The notes beneath the pieces are model-generated. The model was not told the origin of the DNA and did not search any database. It worked only from the letters and a program-made list of their open reading frames with translations. Shown here one piece after another: positions 7,172-14,340 of a stretch of 21,476 nt of DNA. Origin of the DNA: a virus; IMG/VR virus record IMGVR_UViG_3300032241_000984, positions 1 through 21,476 of that record, one strand, 5' to 3'. The position numbers and the translations under genes were made by a program. Numbering within the stretch: position 1 is the stretch's first letter; every line of letters begins with the position of its first letter.

Positions 7172-7660
7172 ATGGCATTTAAGATAGGTAGTACAACAGT
7201 TATTGATGGTAGTGGAAATCACATAAGTACTCAGCAAAACGGTTCTTATGCATTACCTACAGGGTTTTTTAATTCGGCTTCTGTTGATCTCGGTAATCTT
7301 ATTAGATATACAACGTATACTGATGATTTAGCAGCAAACTGTCGTGGTTATCTCCCAAGTGGGAATTGTTATGGTAATCCTCATTGGAATCCACCTAATG
7401 GTAGTTGGTGGACTTGGGGTGTTGGTGTTAATTGTCTTTGCTCTAATGATGTAGGTTACGATTTTGGAGGTGGCCAAACAAACTGTAATTTTTATAATAT
7501 TGCAGTTAATTTAGTTTATGATGGATATTATGAACTCTATAATCGTATTAGAGGATCAGAACAACATCGTAACTATAGTAACTGTAATTGTGCGTCAGAT
7601 TATGGTTCATTTAATAACTGTAATTGTAACTGTGCTTGCAACTGTAATTGCAACTGCTGA
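7172..7660 (+). CDS. Cys-tailed protein B: second candidate radical-SAM substrate (162 aa)
   Basis: GAGGGA at 7163-7168 precedes the ATG. The N-terminus (MAFKIGSTTVIDGSGNHIS) resembles the start of many marine phage fibre and adhesin proteins. The C-terminus holds two Cys blocks: SNCNCAS (136-142) and a terminal run of seven dipeptides (NC x3, AC, NC x3; residues 149-162). Five more Cys, nearly all after Asn or Leu, sit in the middle (57, 66, 88, 90, 105), in a Trp/Gly/Asn-rich region. There are 14 Cys in total. It shares the tail design with protein A but no obvious N-terminal similarity. The downstream genes for a 266-aa protein, a 2OG-oxygenase-like protein and radical SAM enzyme B form its module. 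Modification of the tail is inferred. Disulfide or metal binding are alternatives. Confidence 0.75.
   Translation: MAFKIGSTTVIDGSGNHISTQQNGSYALPTGFFNSASVDLGNLIRYTTYTDDLAANCRGYLPSGNCYGNPHWNPPNGSWWTWGVGVNCLCSNDVGYDFGGGQTNCNFYNIAVNLVYDGYYELYNRIRGSEQHRNYSNCNCASDYGSFNNCNCNCACNCNCNC
7616..7657 (+). repeat. Hexamer array encoding seven Xaa-Cys dipeptides
   Basis: Seven in-phase hexamers (AACTGT, AATTGT, AACTGT, GCTTGC, AACTGT, AATTGC, AACTGC) run to the TGA stop. Synonymous codons alternate (AAC/AAT, TGT/TGC), so the peptide pattern is conserved better than the DNA, unlike the uniform start of the first array. Confidence 0.95.
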
Positions 7661-7668
7661 GAAAATAA

Positions 7669-8469
7669 ATGCAAATATACGTATCATATAATAAAATAGC
7701 CAATCGTTATTATTCATTTGATCTAGCAAATACTAGTCTCAAAATTACAAGAAGTATGAGACCAAACGGAAATACTAGTGCAAATGCTATGATTTCTGAT
7801 CCTGAAACATTTGATCTTCAACAAATAATTAATAATTATTCAGTAGATCACGGTTGTATTGCATTAATTGATACTGCTGATAAACAATATCATTGGATAG
7901 AAACAACCCATCTTACAGCCCAATATAGAGCACCATACGGGAAAACATATTCATCTTTATATGTTGGTAATAATGCGGTTGATGATACTGCTAATACTGT
8001 TGGCAATAATAATTATGCCTCACCTTTCTGGGCACTGAGACAGATAAATGGACTTAATGATTTTAGACCCATTATGTATCTTCTTACCCCTTCTGAGAAT
8101 TGTTCTTTAGATGATACTGTTTTAATTTATAAAGATGCTACTGATGAAACAGATCATTCCATATTAACAGTTAATGGTTTACAACAATCAAATGCAACTC
8201 TTGCACAGGTACAATCTGTAAAAACATTCTTAAATGGTTGGAATCCTGTTAATTTTACATTTACTAATTCAACTGCCTTTGTTGTTGGTGCAAATACAAC
8301 CGGTAACATTTATTTAAATTCATCCGCCGGTATTCTCAATAGAACAGTTGCTAAAAGCGGTCAAACAGTGGTTATAAATACTAGCGGTCTTACAACCGGT
8401 GAACAGATTACTGTAAAAGCCGGTTATAAGTATTATCCTAATATTTCAAATACGGTGATAACTGTCTAA
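7669..8469 (+). CDS. Unrecognised 266-aa beta-rich protein, probably virion-associated
   Basis: The gene starts 8 nt after the Cys-tail stop with only a weak ribosome binding site, so coupling to protein B is likely. I do not recognise the family. Residues 1-60 have alternating strands and polar turns (MQIYVSYNKIANRYYSFDLA), and the middle has a segment SPFWALRQINGLNDFRPIMYLL (about 117-138). The C-terminal 60 residues look like an Ig-like or fibre-type beta domain (NTTGNIYLNSSAGILNRTVA, TVVINTSGLTTGEQITV). There are only two cysteines. There is no enzyme motif. The TAATG overlap with the oxygenase-like gene puts it in the same translational unit. A structural partner of protein B is a reasonable guess. 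Confidence 0.65.
   Translation: MQIYVSYNKIANRYYSFDLANTSLKITRSMRPNGNTSANAMISDPETFDLQQIINNYSVDHGCIALIDTADKQYHWIETTHLTAQYRAPYGKTYSSLYVGNNAVDDTANTVGNNNYASPFWALRQINGLNDFRPIMYLLTPSENCSLDDTVLIYKDATDETDHSILTVNGLQQSNATLAQVQSVKTFLNGWNPVNFTFTNSTAFVVGANTTGNIYLNSSAGILNRTVAKSGQTVVINTSGLTTGEQITVKAGYKYYPNISNTVITV
8373..8380 (+). promoter_or_regulatory. Possible internal late promoter (TATAAATA)
   Basis: An exact TATAAATA lies inside the 266-aa gene, 96 nt before the oxygenase-like start. It could add late transcription for the two enzyme genes, or occur by chance in AT-rich coding DNA. Confidence 0.25.
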
Positions 8470-9104
8470 TGATTAAATCCTTATGGAGTACGAATGTTCT
8501 ACATGATCACCGTGCTATTGAGGTTACTGATGAGGTCTTGCAAGATCTTATAGCCATTGGGAATGAATATGAAAAATACCATCCGGAAGCTCATGTTCCG
8601 GTTGCAATGCGTAATTCTGCAGAAACATCATATAATTTATTAGCAGATAACAGACCTTCATGTCAGTTATATAAGTTAATGCTTAAGCAAAGAATGATTG
8701 AATTAGCTAAAGCAGAAGGATTTCATGATCCTGAAAATATAAGATTTGAAGCGGTTACAAATATGCGGCGCTTTGGTCCTATGGAATATGCTAAACCACA
8801 TAATCATCGTTCTGTTGATTATGTAGCAGTTCTTTTTCTTCAGGTCGGTATAACAGATTATGATATAGATGTACATCAAAAAATGGCCGGTAATAGATTA
8901 CATCTTTTAGATCCAATGCCAATGCGTAATCGTTGGCTTAATCATAATATGTTGCATCCAATAAGTCCAAAGCCGGGGTCATTTATAATTCATCCGGCAA
9001 GTCTTTTTCACACTACTGAACTTAATCTTTCTGATATAGATCTAATAGCATTAGTATCAAATATAAAAATTGTAGATAATGTTAGAAATTATGTGGAGCT
9101 ATAA
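8469..9104 (+). CDS. 2OG-Fe(II)-oxygenase-like protein (211 aa)
   Basis: The central motif KPHNHRSVDYVAVLFLQ supplies a His111-x-His113 pair, followed by a long beta region with HLLDPMPMRN (about 145-154) and GSFIIHPASLFHTTEL with the likely distal His181. This order matches the iron-binding HxH...H core of phage 2OG-Fe(II) oxygenases, which are common beside tail genes of T4-like phages. The Arg that normally binds 2-oxoglutarate about 10 residues after the distal His is not evident; the strand reads DLIALVSNIKI. The gene overlaps both neighbours by 1 nt, so it is translated with radical SAM enzyme B. Hydroxylation of the Cys/Asn tail or of a virion protein is speculative. Confidence 0.7.
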   Translation: MIKSLWSTNVLHDHRAIEVTDEVLQDLIAIGNEYEKYHPEAHVPVAMRNSAETSYNLLADNRPSCQLYKLMLKQRMIELAKAEGFHDPENIRFEAVTNMRRFGPMEYAKPHNHRSVDYVAVLFLQVGITDYDIDVHQKMAGNRLHLLDPMPMRNRWLNHNMLHPISPKPGSFIIHPASLFHTTELNLSDIDLIALVSNIKIVDNVRNYVEL

Positions 9105-10495
9105 TGGCAAAATTTAAAGTATTCGCAAAACACCCAGATACAAAACAAGAACATATTTTGTTTTATGATAATATGTCATCAGTTCTTACATGGGACAATG
9201 GTAATGAAATTTATAATGAGGATATAAGAAAATCCAAACAAGATAATTGGAAAATAGCTGATATAACCACACCTGCTAATCCACTTGGTAAAACTAGTAA
9301 GATTAAAACATTAAAGATACAACTTGGTCTTTCATGCAATTATTCCTGTGATTATTGTTCTCAGAGATTTGTACCGCATGCAGATGAAACAAGTGCTAAA
9401 AATGTTAATAAGTTTGTTTCAAATTTAGATCTTTGGCTTGAAGGTGAACCAAAGCGTATTGAATTCTGGGGTGGTGAACCTCTTGTGTATATTAAAACAA
9501 TTCGGCCTCTTGCTGAAAAGTTAAGAATTAAGTATCCAAATGCACAATTTATTATGGTTACAAATGGTTCATTATTAAACCCAGAGTTAAATGAATGGCT
9601 TGATACTATGGGCTTTAATATTGGTTTATCGCACGATGGCCCAGGTCAACCATTACGAGGACCTGACCCACTAGAAGATTTGGAACAAAAGGCAAATATA
9701 GCAGATCTTTTCCACCGTCTTATTCCACAAGGTCGTATAAGTTTTAATACTATGATCAACCGTGAAAATATGGATCGTGCTGCAATACAAAGATATTTTA
9801 GAAAGTTTTTTGATTCCATTGGAATTACCAATTTTTCTATCGGTGAGGGTGGTGTCATTGATCCTTATGATGAAGGTGGACTTGCACATAGTTTTCATAG
9901 TCGAGAAGAACATTTAGGGTATCGTCGTCTAACATTAAGTCAGACACGACAAAAGAAAAATCTCACCTTTGGTGTTGTGAATACAAGAATTAATGAATAT
10001 ATTACCAGCATATCGCTTAACCGCCCTGCTTCATCACTAGGTCAGAAGTGTGGTATGGATGAAATTGATACAATAGCAGTTGATCTTCGTGGTAATGTAT
10101 TAACATGTCAGAATGTATCTGCTGTTTCAACTGCACCTAATGGTAAACAACATATGATTGGTCATGTATCAAATCTTGATAAAGTAAAATTAAAAACATC
10201 AACTCATTGGTCTGCTCGTAAAGAATGTGTTGATTGTCCCGTTCTTCAATCCTGTAAAGGTGCTTGTATGTATCTTGAAGGTAAATTATGGGATGCAGCA
10301 TGTAACAATGCATATACAGACCACATTCCATTTTGGGCTACAGCAATAGAACAAATGACTGGGTATCTTCCTTATTATATTGAGAATGAAAACTTACCGG
10401 AAGATCGTAAGAATATATGGGGTAATCCAACTGATAAAGCAATTATCCCAGAAACTAGAACAAAAGTAACTGAATTGAAAGGATCCTTACAATGA
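9104..10495 (+). CDS. Radical SAM/SPASM peptide-modifying enzyme B (463 aa)
   Basis: This is a full-length paralogue of enzyme A. CNYSCDYC supplies Cys78, Cys82 and Cys85; GGEP is at 123-126. SPASM cysteines are at 316, 335, 375, 378, 384, 388 and 400, with the same spacing as in A. Long stretches agree between the copies, including SQRFVP, SHDGPGQ, RENMDR, YDEGGL and QKCGMD. Differences concentrate in the N-terminal 60 residues and the C-terminal 50 residues, where substrate selection could lie. It is coupled to the oxygenase-like gene by a 1-nt overlap and to the following 64-aa gene by ATGA. Its nearest Cys-rich candidate substrate is protein B, two genes upstream. Confidence 0.9.
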   Translation: MAKFKVFAKHPDTKQEHILFYDNMSSVLTWDNGNEIYNEDIRKSKQDNWKIADITTPANPLGKTSKIKTLKIQLGLSCNYSCDYCSQRFVPHADETSAKNVNKFVSNLDLWLEGEPKRIEFWGGEPLVYIKTIRPLAEKLRIKYPNAQFIMVTNGSLLNPELNEWLDTMGFNIGLSHDGPGQPLRGPDPLEDLEQKANIADLFHRLIPQGRISFNTMINRENMDRAAIQRYFRKFFDSIGITNFSIGEGGVIDPYDEGGLAHSFHSREEHLGYRRLTLSQTRQKKNLTFGVVNTRINEYITSISLNRPASSLGQKCGMDEIDTIAVDLRGNVLTCQNVSAVSTAPNGKQHMIGHVSNLDKVKLKTSTHWSARKECVDCPVLQSCKGACMYLEGKLWDAACNNAYTDHIPFWATAIEQMTGYLPYYIENENLPEDRKNIWGNPTDKAIIPETRTKVTELKGSLQ

Positions 10496-10686
10496 GAAAA
10501 GAAGATTTTCGCCTTACCTTAACTTTAGATGTTAATCAGGCAAATGATCTATATGTTCTATTAGCTTCTTTACCCTATAATCAGGTTCAATTTCTAATGG
10601 AAGAAATAAGAAAACAATTTGATAAACAAATGATTCCTCCAGAAGATTTTGAATCAGATAAGCCAGAGACAGATTTCCCATTATAA
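10492..10686 (+). CDS. 64-aa small phage protein, paralogue of the 51-aa protein at 3998
   Basis: AAAGGA at 10478-10483 precedes the ATG, which overlaps the enzyme B stop (ATGA). The conserved core (RLTLTLDVNQANDLYVLLAS, then LPYNQVQFLMEEIRKQF) lines up with the 51-aa protein at the other edge of the cassette; an acidic tail of about 17 residues is added. It is predicted to be one strand plus two helices. Function is unknown. The two copies bracket the whole radical SAM region. Confidence 0.8.
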   Translation: MRKEDFRLTLTLDVNQANDLYVLLASLPYNQVQFLMEEIRKQFDKQMIPPEDFESDKPETDFPL

Positions 10687-10689
10687 ATA
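10682..10689 (+). promoter_or_regulatory. T4-type late promoter (TATAAATA)
   Basis: An exact TATAAATA octamer contains the TAA stop of the 64-aa gene and lies 40 nt before the GTG start of the next fibre gene. It is likely to drive that fibre and the neck genes behind it. Confidence 0.75.
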
Positions 10690-10721
10690 AAAGAAACAAT
10701 AACCATAGGGGATAGTGAACC

Positions 10722-11615
10722 GTGGCATATTCCAATTTTGTAGTCAAAAATACACTTGTAGTAAATACTTCTTTTACAGTAAATTCCACTTCATTATCAT
10801 ATAGTGGTAATAACTCTTTCAGCGGTATAACACTTTTTACTGGTAATACAGTATACAGCAATAACGTAATATTTAATGCTGGTGCTAACGTATATGCTAA
10901 TGGCTCTCTTGGTGCTGCAGGTCAAGCTCTGGTATCGAATGGATCTTCTGTTTATTGGGGAACTGTTGTTGCTGGTTCAAATACTCAAGTTCAATTTAAT
11001 AACAGTGGCCAACCAGCTGGTGCTGCTGGATTAACCTTTAATAATACTACCAATTCGGTATCTATTTCAAATGCTTTATCGGTTGGTGGCGGCACTACTA
11101 TTTCTGGTAATGCTAATATCTCAGGTATAGTCAACATTACCGGTGGTGGTGGGTTTCAAGCATTATCACTTTATAGTGGTGGTGATATATGGCTCTATAG
11201 TGCTGGTAATACGAATTCAGCACAAATATATTGTGATAATGCAAATGAAATAAGAACAAACGGTAATAGTTGGGTTGCTGGTTCATTACTTGTTGTTGGT
11301 GATGTTATAACCAATTATTCTGATGACCGTCTTAAAGATAAAGTTAGTTCAATTCCTAATGCTCTTGATAAGATTAAAGCATTGGATGGTTTCTATTATA
11401 TTCCAAATAAAACAGCAATTAATCTTGGTATTGAACAAAATCAACTCCAAAAGGTTGGTGTGTCTGCTCAACAAGTTCAAGCTGTATTACCAGAGGTTAT
11501 TAAGAATTCACCTTATGGTAATGGTTATCTTACAGTACAATATGAAAAACTTGTTCCACTTCTCATTGAAGCTATTAAAGAACTTACCGCTAAAGTAGAA
11601 AAGCTTGGAGGTTAA
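10722..11615 (+). CDS. Short S74 fibre protein in the wac/whisker position (297 aa)
   Basis: The start codon is GTG at 10722 (GTG GCA TAT), supported by TAGGGGA at 10706-10712. Residues 1-199 are a Ser/Asn/Gly/Val beta-repeat shaft. Residues 59-79 match a segment of the large fibre (ANGSxGxxGQ, then SNGSSxYW). The last 98 residues are a canonical S74 chaperone: NYSDDRLKDKV with Ser200-Asp201, VGVSAQQVQAVLPEVI (about 247-262) and a C-terminal helix (LVPLLIEAIKELTAKVEKL). Self-cleavage before Ser200 is expected from the family. The gene sits directly upstream of gene 13, where T4 has its whisker gene wac, but shows no fibritin similarity. Confidence 0.9.
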   Translation: MAYSNFVVKNTLVVNTSFTVNSTSLSYSGNNSFSGITLFTGNTVYSNNVIFNAGANVYANGSLGAAGQALVSNGSSVYWGTVVAGSNTQVQFNNSGQPAGAAGLTFNNTTNSVSISNALSVGGGTTISGNANISGIVNITGGGGFQALSLYSGGDIWLYSAGNTNSAQIYCDNANEIRTNGNSWVAGSLLVVGDVITNYSDDRLKDKVSSIPNALDKIKALDGFYYIPNKTAINLGIEQNQLQKVGVSAQQVQAVLPEVIKNSPYGNGYLTVQYEKLVPLLIEAIKELTAKVEKLGG

Positions 11616-11617
11616 TT

Positions 11618-12355
11618 ATGGCTTGGATCAACAACCGAGACGAGTTTAAAGCATATTGCCTTCGTAAACTTGGTGCACCAGTTATTGAGATCAATGTTGA
11701 TGAGGATCAAGTAGAAGACCGTGTAACAGAAGCACTTAATTTCTATTGGGACTATCACTTTGATGGTGCCGATAGAGTTTTTTACAAATATCAAATAACT
11801 CAAGTAGATATTAATAATCGTTTCATTACAATGCCAGATAACATTCGTGGTGTTGTAAATATCTTTCCAATTGGAGAAGGTCTGAATACAAATAATCTAT
11901 TCAACATTCGTTATCAGATTGCTTTGAATGATTTGTATACATTAACTTCTGTGTCGATGGTCCCTTATTATATGGCTCTTCAACATGTTCAATTCTTGGA
12001 AATGATGCTTGTTGGTCAACAACCATTTCGTTATAATCGTATAATCAATAAAATGTATATTGATATGGATTGGTCGCTAGTGTCCATCGGTGATTATCTT
12101 ATTATTGAAGCATATCAAGTTATTGATCCTGAAGTTTATACAAAGGGTTATAATGAACGCTTGCTTCAGAATTATGCTACAGTATTGATTAAGGAACAGT
12201 GGGGATCAAATCTTACAAAGTTCTCTGGCATGCAATTGCCAGGTGGTGTTACTTTTAATGGTGATAAAATCTATACTGATGCTGTTACTGAAAGAGAAAA
12301 ATTAGAAAAACAAATCTATGATAGTTCATTACCAATTGCGGATATGATAGGTTAA
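11618..12355 (+). CDS. gp13: Neck protein gp13
   Basis: The protein has 245 residues, somewhat shorter than T4 gp13 (309). The N-terminus (MAWINNRDEFKAYCLRKLGAPVIEINVDEDQVEDRVTEAL) is the conserved signature of T4-type neck proteins, followed by FYWDYHFDGADRVFYKY. Gp13 and gp14 close the filled head below the portal and make the site where the tail attaches. GGAGG at 11607-11611 supports the start, and the stop overlaps the next ATG by 1 nt. Identification rests on the signature and on the unbroken 13-14-15-16-17-18-19-20 order. Confidence 0.92.
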   Translation: MAWINNRDEFKAYCLRKLGAPVIEINVDEDQVEDRVTEALNFYWDYHFDGADRVFYKYQITQVDINNRFITMPDNIRGVVNIFPIGEGLNTNNLFNIRYQIALNDLYTLTSVSMVPYYMALQHVQFLEMMLVGQQPFRYNRIINKMYIDMDWSLVSIGDYLIIEAYQVIDPEVYTKGYNERLLQNYATVLIKEQWGSNLTKFSGMQLPGGVTFNGDKIYTDAVTEREKLEKQIYDSSLPIADMIG

Positions 12356-13077
12356 TGGCTACTTCTTTTTACTTCAATAACTACAAAAACTCTGGTGAAC
12401 AAGATTTGCTGGAAGATTTGGTTGTTGAGTCAATCAAGATTTACGGGGAAGATATGTATTATATCACTCGTAATATTAATAATCTTGATACATTATATAC
12501 GGCTGATGATCAATCATCCTATACACTAGCTTATCTCTGTGAATTTTATATTAAGTCAGTTGATGGTTTTTCTGGCGATGGTAATTTTATGTCTAAGTTT
12601 GGACTTGAGATTCGTGATCAAGTTGTATTCTCTATAGCACAAAGAACATTTAATCGTGAGATTGGTGCTTATACAACTCTTGTAAGACCAAACGAAGGTG
12701 ATCTTATCTATTTCCCGCTGAACAATAAATGCTTTCAAATCAAGTTTGTTAACAAATTTGAGATGTTCTATCAATTAGGGGCACTTCAAACTTGGGAAAT
12801 GACTTGTGAGTTATTTGAATACAGTGATGAAGTATTTAATACTGGTATCCCAGAAATTGATCGTATTCAGCTCAATTACAGCACTAACATTCTTGATTAC
12901 ACAATTATGGATGAAACAGGCGCTCCATTGCTTGATGAAGATGGCAACTATATTGAAATGGAACAATATAGTCTTGATGCAATTGAAGGTACTGGTACTA
13001 ATTCTACAATAGCTAATAATTCATCAAGCTTTATTGATTGGTCTGTACAGGATCCATTTAGTGAAGGACAGATCTAA
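12355..13077 (+). CDS. gp14: Neck protein gp14
   Basis: The protein has 240 residues (T4 gp14 has 256). It opens MATSFYFNNYKNSGEQDLLEDLVVESIKIYG, with a following DMYYITRN, a typical gp14 pattern. The middle (FSIAQRTFN, PNEGDLIYFPL, CFQIKFVNKFEMFYQLG) is also family-like. The last 60 residues are acidic and Ser/Asn-rich. It works with gp13 in the connector. It overlaps by 1 nt at both ends (TAATG). Confidence 0.92.
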   Translation: MATSFYFNNYKNSGEQDLLEDLVVESIKIYGEDMYYITRNINNLDTLYTADDQSSYTLAYLCEFYIKSVDGFSGDGNFMSKFGLEIRDQVVFSIAQRTFNREIGAYTTLVRPNEGDLIYFPLNNKCFQIKFVNKFEMFYQLGALQTWEMTCELFEYSDEVFNTGIPEIDRIQLNYSTNILDYTIMDETGAPLLDEDGNYIEMEQYSLDAIEGTGTNSTIANNSSSFIDWSVQDPFSEGQI

Positions 13078-13922
13078 TGTTTGGCCAGCAATTTTACTTC
13101 CAAACAATTCGTAAATATGTATCTCTTTTTGGAACTCTTTTTGATGATATTATCATTGAAAGAACAGATAGTGCTGGGAACTTGACTGCTGTTATTAAAG
13201 TGCCTATTACATATGCACCAAAAGAAAAGATGTTAGCACGTACACAACAAGATCCTAATATTGATCGCCCAACTGCTACTATGACAATGCCCTTTATGTC
13301 ATTTGAAATGACTGATGTTCGTTATGATGGCTCTAGAAAACTAAAAACTATAACACGTTCGGCTAATGTTTTAGCTAATTCCCCAAATACTTTACAGTAT
13401 CAATATAATCCAGTCCCTTACAACTTTGGATTTAGACTTTATATCTTAGTGAAGAATGCTGAGGACGGAACTAAGATTGTTGAGCAAATACTTCCTTATT
13501 TTACACCAGATTTTACTGTTACACTTGAACTTATTCCGCAAATGAATGAATTAAAGGATATACCAGTAGTTCTGAACAGTATTACACAGGAAGATACATA
13601 TACTGGTAACTTTACAGAACGTCAAGCTCTTATTTGGACACTTGACTTTACAATCAAAGGTTATCTGTATGGCCCAGTAATGAATAATGGTGTGATTAAG
13701 TTTGTTTTTGCAAATTACTATACACCAGAAGTTCCAGATGGTCAATTAAGTACTGCTGTTGGTAATACAGCAATAATCTCTCAAACAATTGATCAACCAG
13801 GCTTAACTGCTAATGGTCAACCTACTTCAAATGCAGCTGCTTCAATTCCTGTATCACAGATACAAATAACTGATGACTATGGTTTTGTTATAACAAAGAC
13901 TGATTTTACAAATGACGGATAA
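13077..13922 (+). CDS. gp15: Tail completion / sheath stabiliser gp15
   Basis: The protein has 281 residues, close to T4 gp15 (272). The N-terminus (MFGQQFYFQTIRKYVSLFGTLFDDIIIERTD) and the following VPITYAPKEKMLAR, TATMTMPFMSFEM segments are conserved in T4-like gp15. The hexameric protein caps the tail tube and sheath and joins the tail to the neck. The C-terminal 50 residues are Thr/Gln/Ala-rich and low in structure. The start of gene 16 overlaps its last 11 nt. Confidence 0.92.
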   Translation: MFGQQFYFQTIRKYVSLFGTLFDDIIIERTDSAGNLTAVIKVPITYAPKEKMLARTQQDPNIDRPTATMTMPFMSFEMTDVRYDGSRKLKTITRSANVLANSPNTLQYQYNPVPYNFGFRLYILVKNAEDGTKIVEQILPYFTPDFTVTLELIPQMNELKDIPVVLNSITQEDTYTGNFTERQALIWTLDFTIKGYLYGPVMNNGVIKFVFANYYTPEVPDGQLSTAVGNTAIISQTIDQPGLTANGQPTSNAAASIPVSQIQITDDYGFVITKTDFTNDG

Positions 13923-14340
13923 TAATTCAAGTAATACAGTATACTCATCTCTGGGTTTAAACCCTATTTCTACTAACAATGCAGTCAAAAGTATTGTAGC
14001 AAAAGCACACGATGACTCTGCTAAAAATGACTTTGAAATGGCTCGTTCAAATATTCACGAAGTCATTCAAAATGGTGTATTTGCAATGGAGAAACTATCA
14101 CAGATAGCCGATGCATCACAACACCCTAGAGCATTTGAGGTCCTTGCAAAATTAATGGATACAATGCTTCAAGCCAATAAAGACTTACTTGATTTACAAA
14201 AGACTATTCGTGAGATAGATTCAAAAGATGAACCTATTAATAATGAAGCAAAGAGTGTCACTAACAATCTATTTGTTGGATCTACAGCTGAACTTCAAAA
14301 AGCTATAGAAAGTATGAAGAATGGCCCAGGAAATTCTTAA
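13912..14340 (+). CDS. gp16: Small terminase subunit gp16
   Basis: The 142-residue protein is mostly helical, with a long central helical region (FEMARSNIHEVIQNGVFAMEKL, then HPRAFEVLAKLMDTMLQANKDLLDLQKTI) typical of T4-type small terminases (T4 gp16 has 164 residues). It forms a ring that binds DNA and controls gp17 during packaging start. The gene overlaps gene 15 by 11 nt and gene 17 by 20 nt, as in other T4-like phages where 16 and 17 overlap. Confidence 0.88.
   Translation: MTDNNSSNTVYSSLGLNPISTNNAVKSIVAKAHDDSAKNDFEMARSNIHEVIQNGVFAMEKLSQIADASQHPRAFEVLAKLMDTMLQANKDLLDLQKTIREIDSKDEPINNEAKSVTNNLFVGSTAELQKAIESMKNGPGNS

Noticed and set aside
10532-10861. 109-aa minus-strand open frame
   Set aside because: It is antisense to the 64-aa gene, the late promoter and the short fibre start, has no ribosome binding site context, and runs against a uniformly + strand genome.
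10722-11615. T4 fibritin (wac) homologue
   Set aside because: The position matches, but there is no fibritin coiled coil or foldon; the end is an S74 chaperone.
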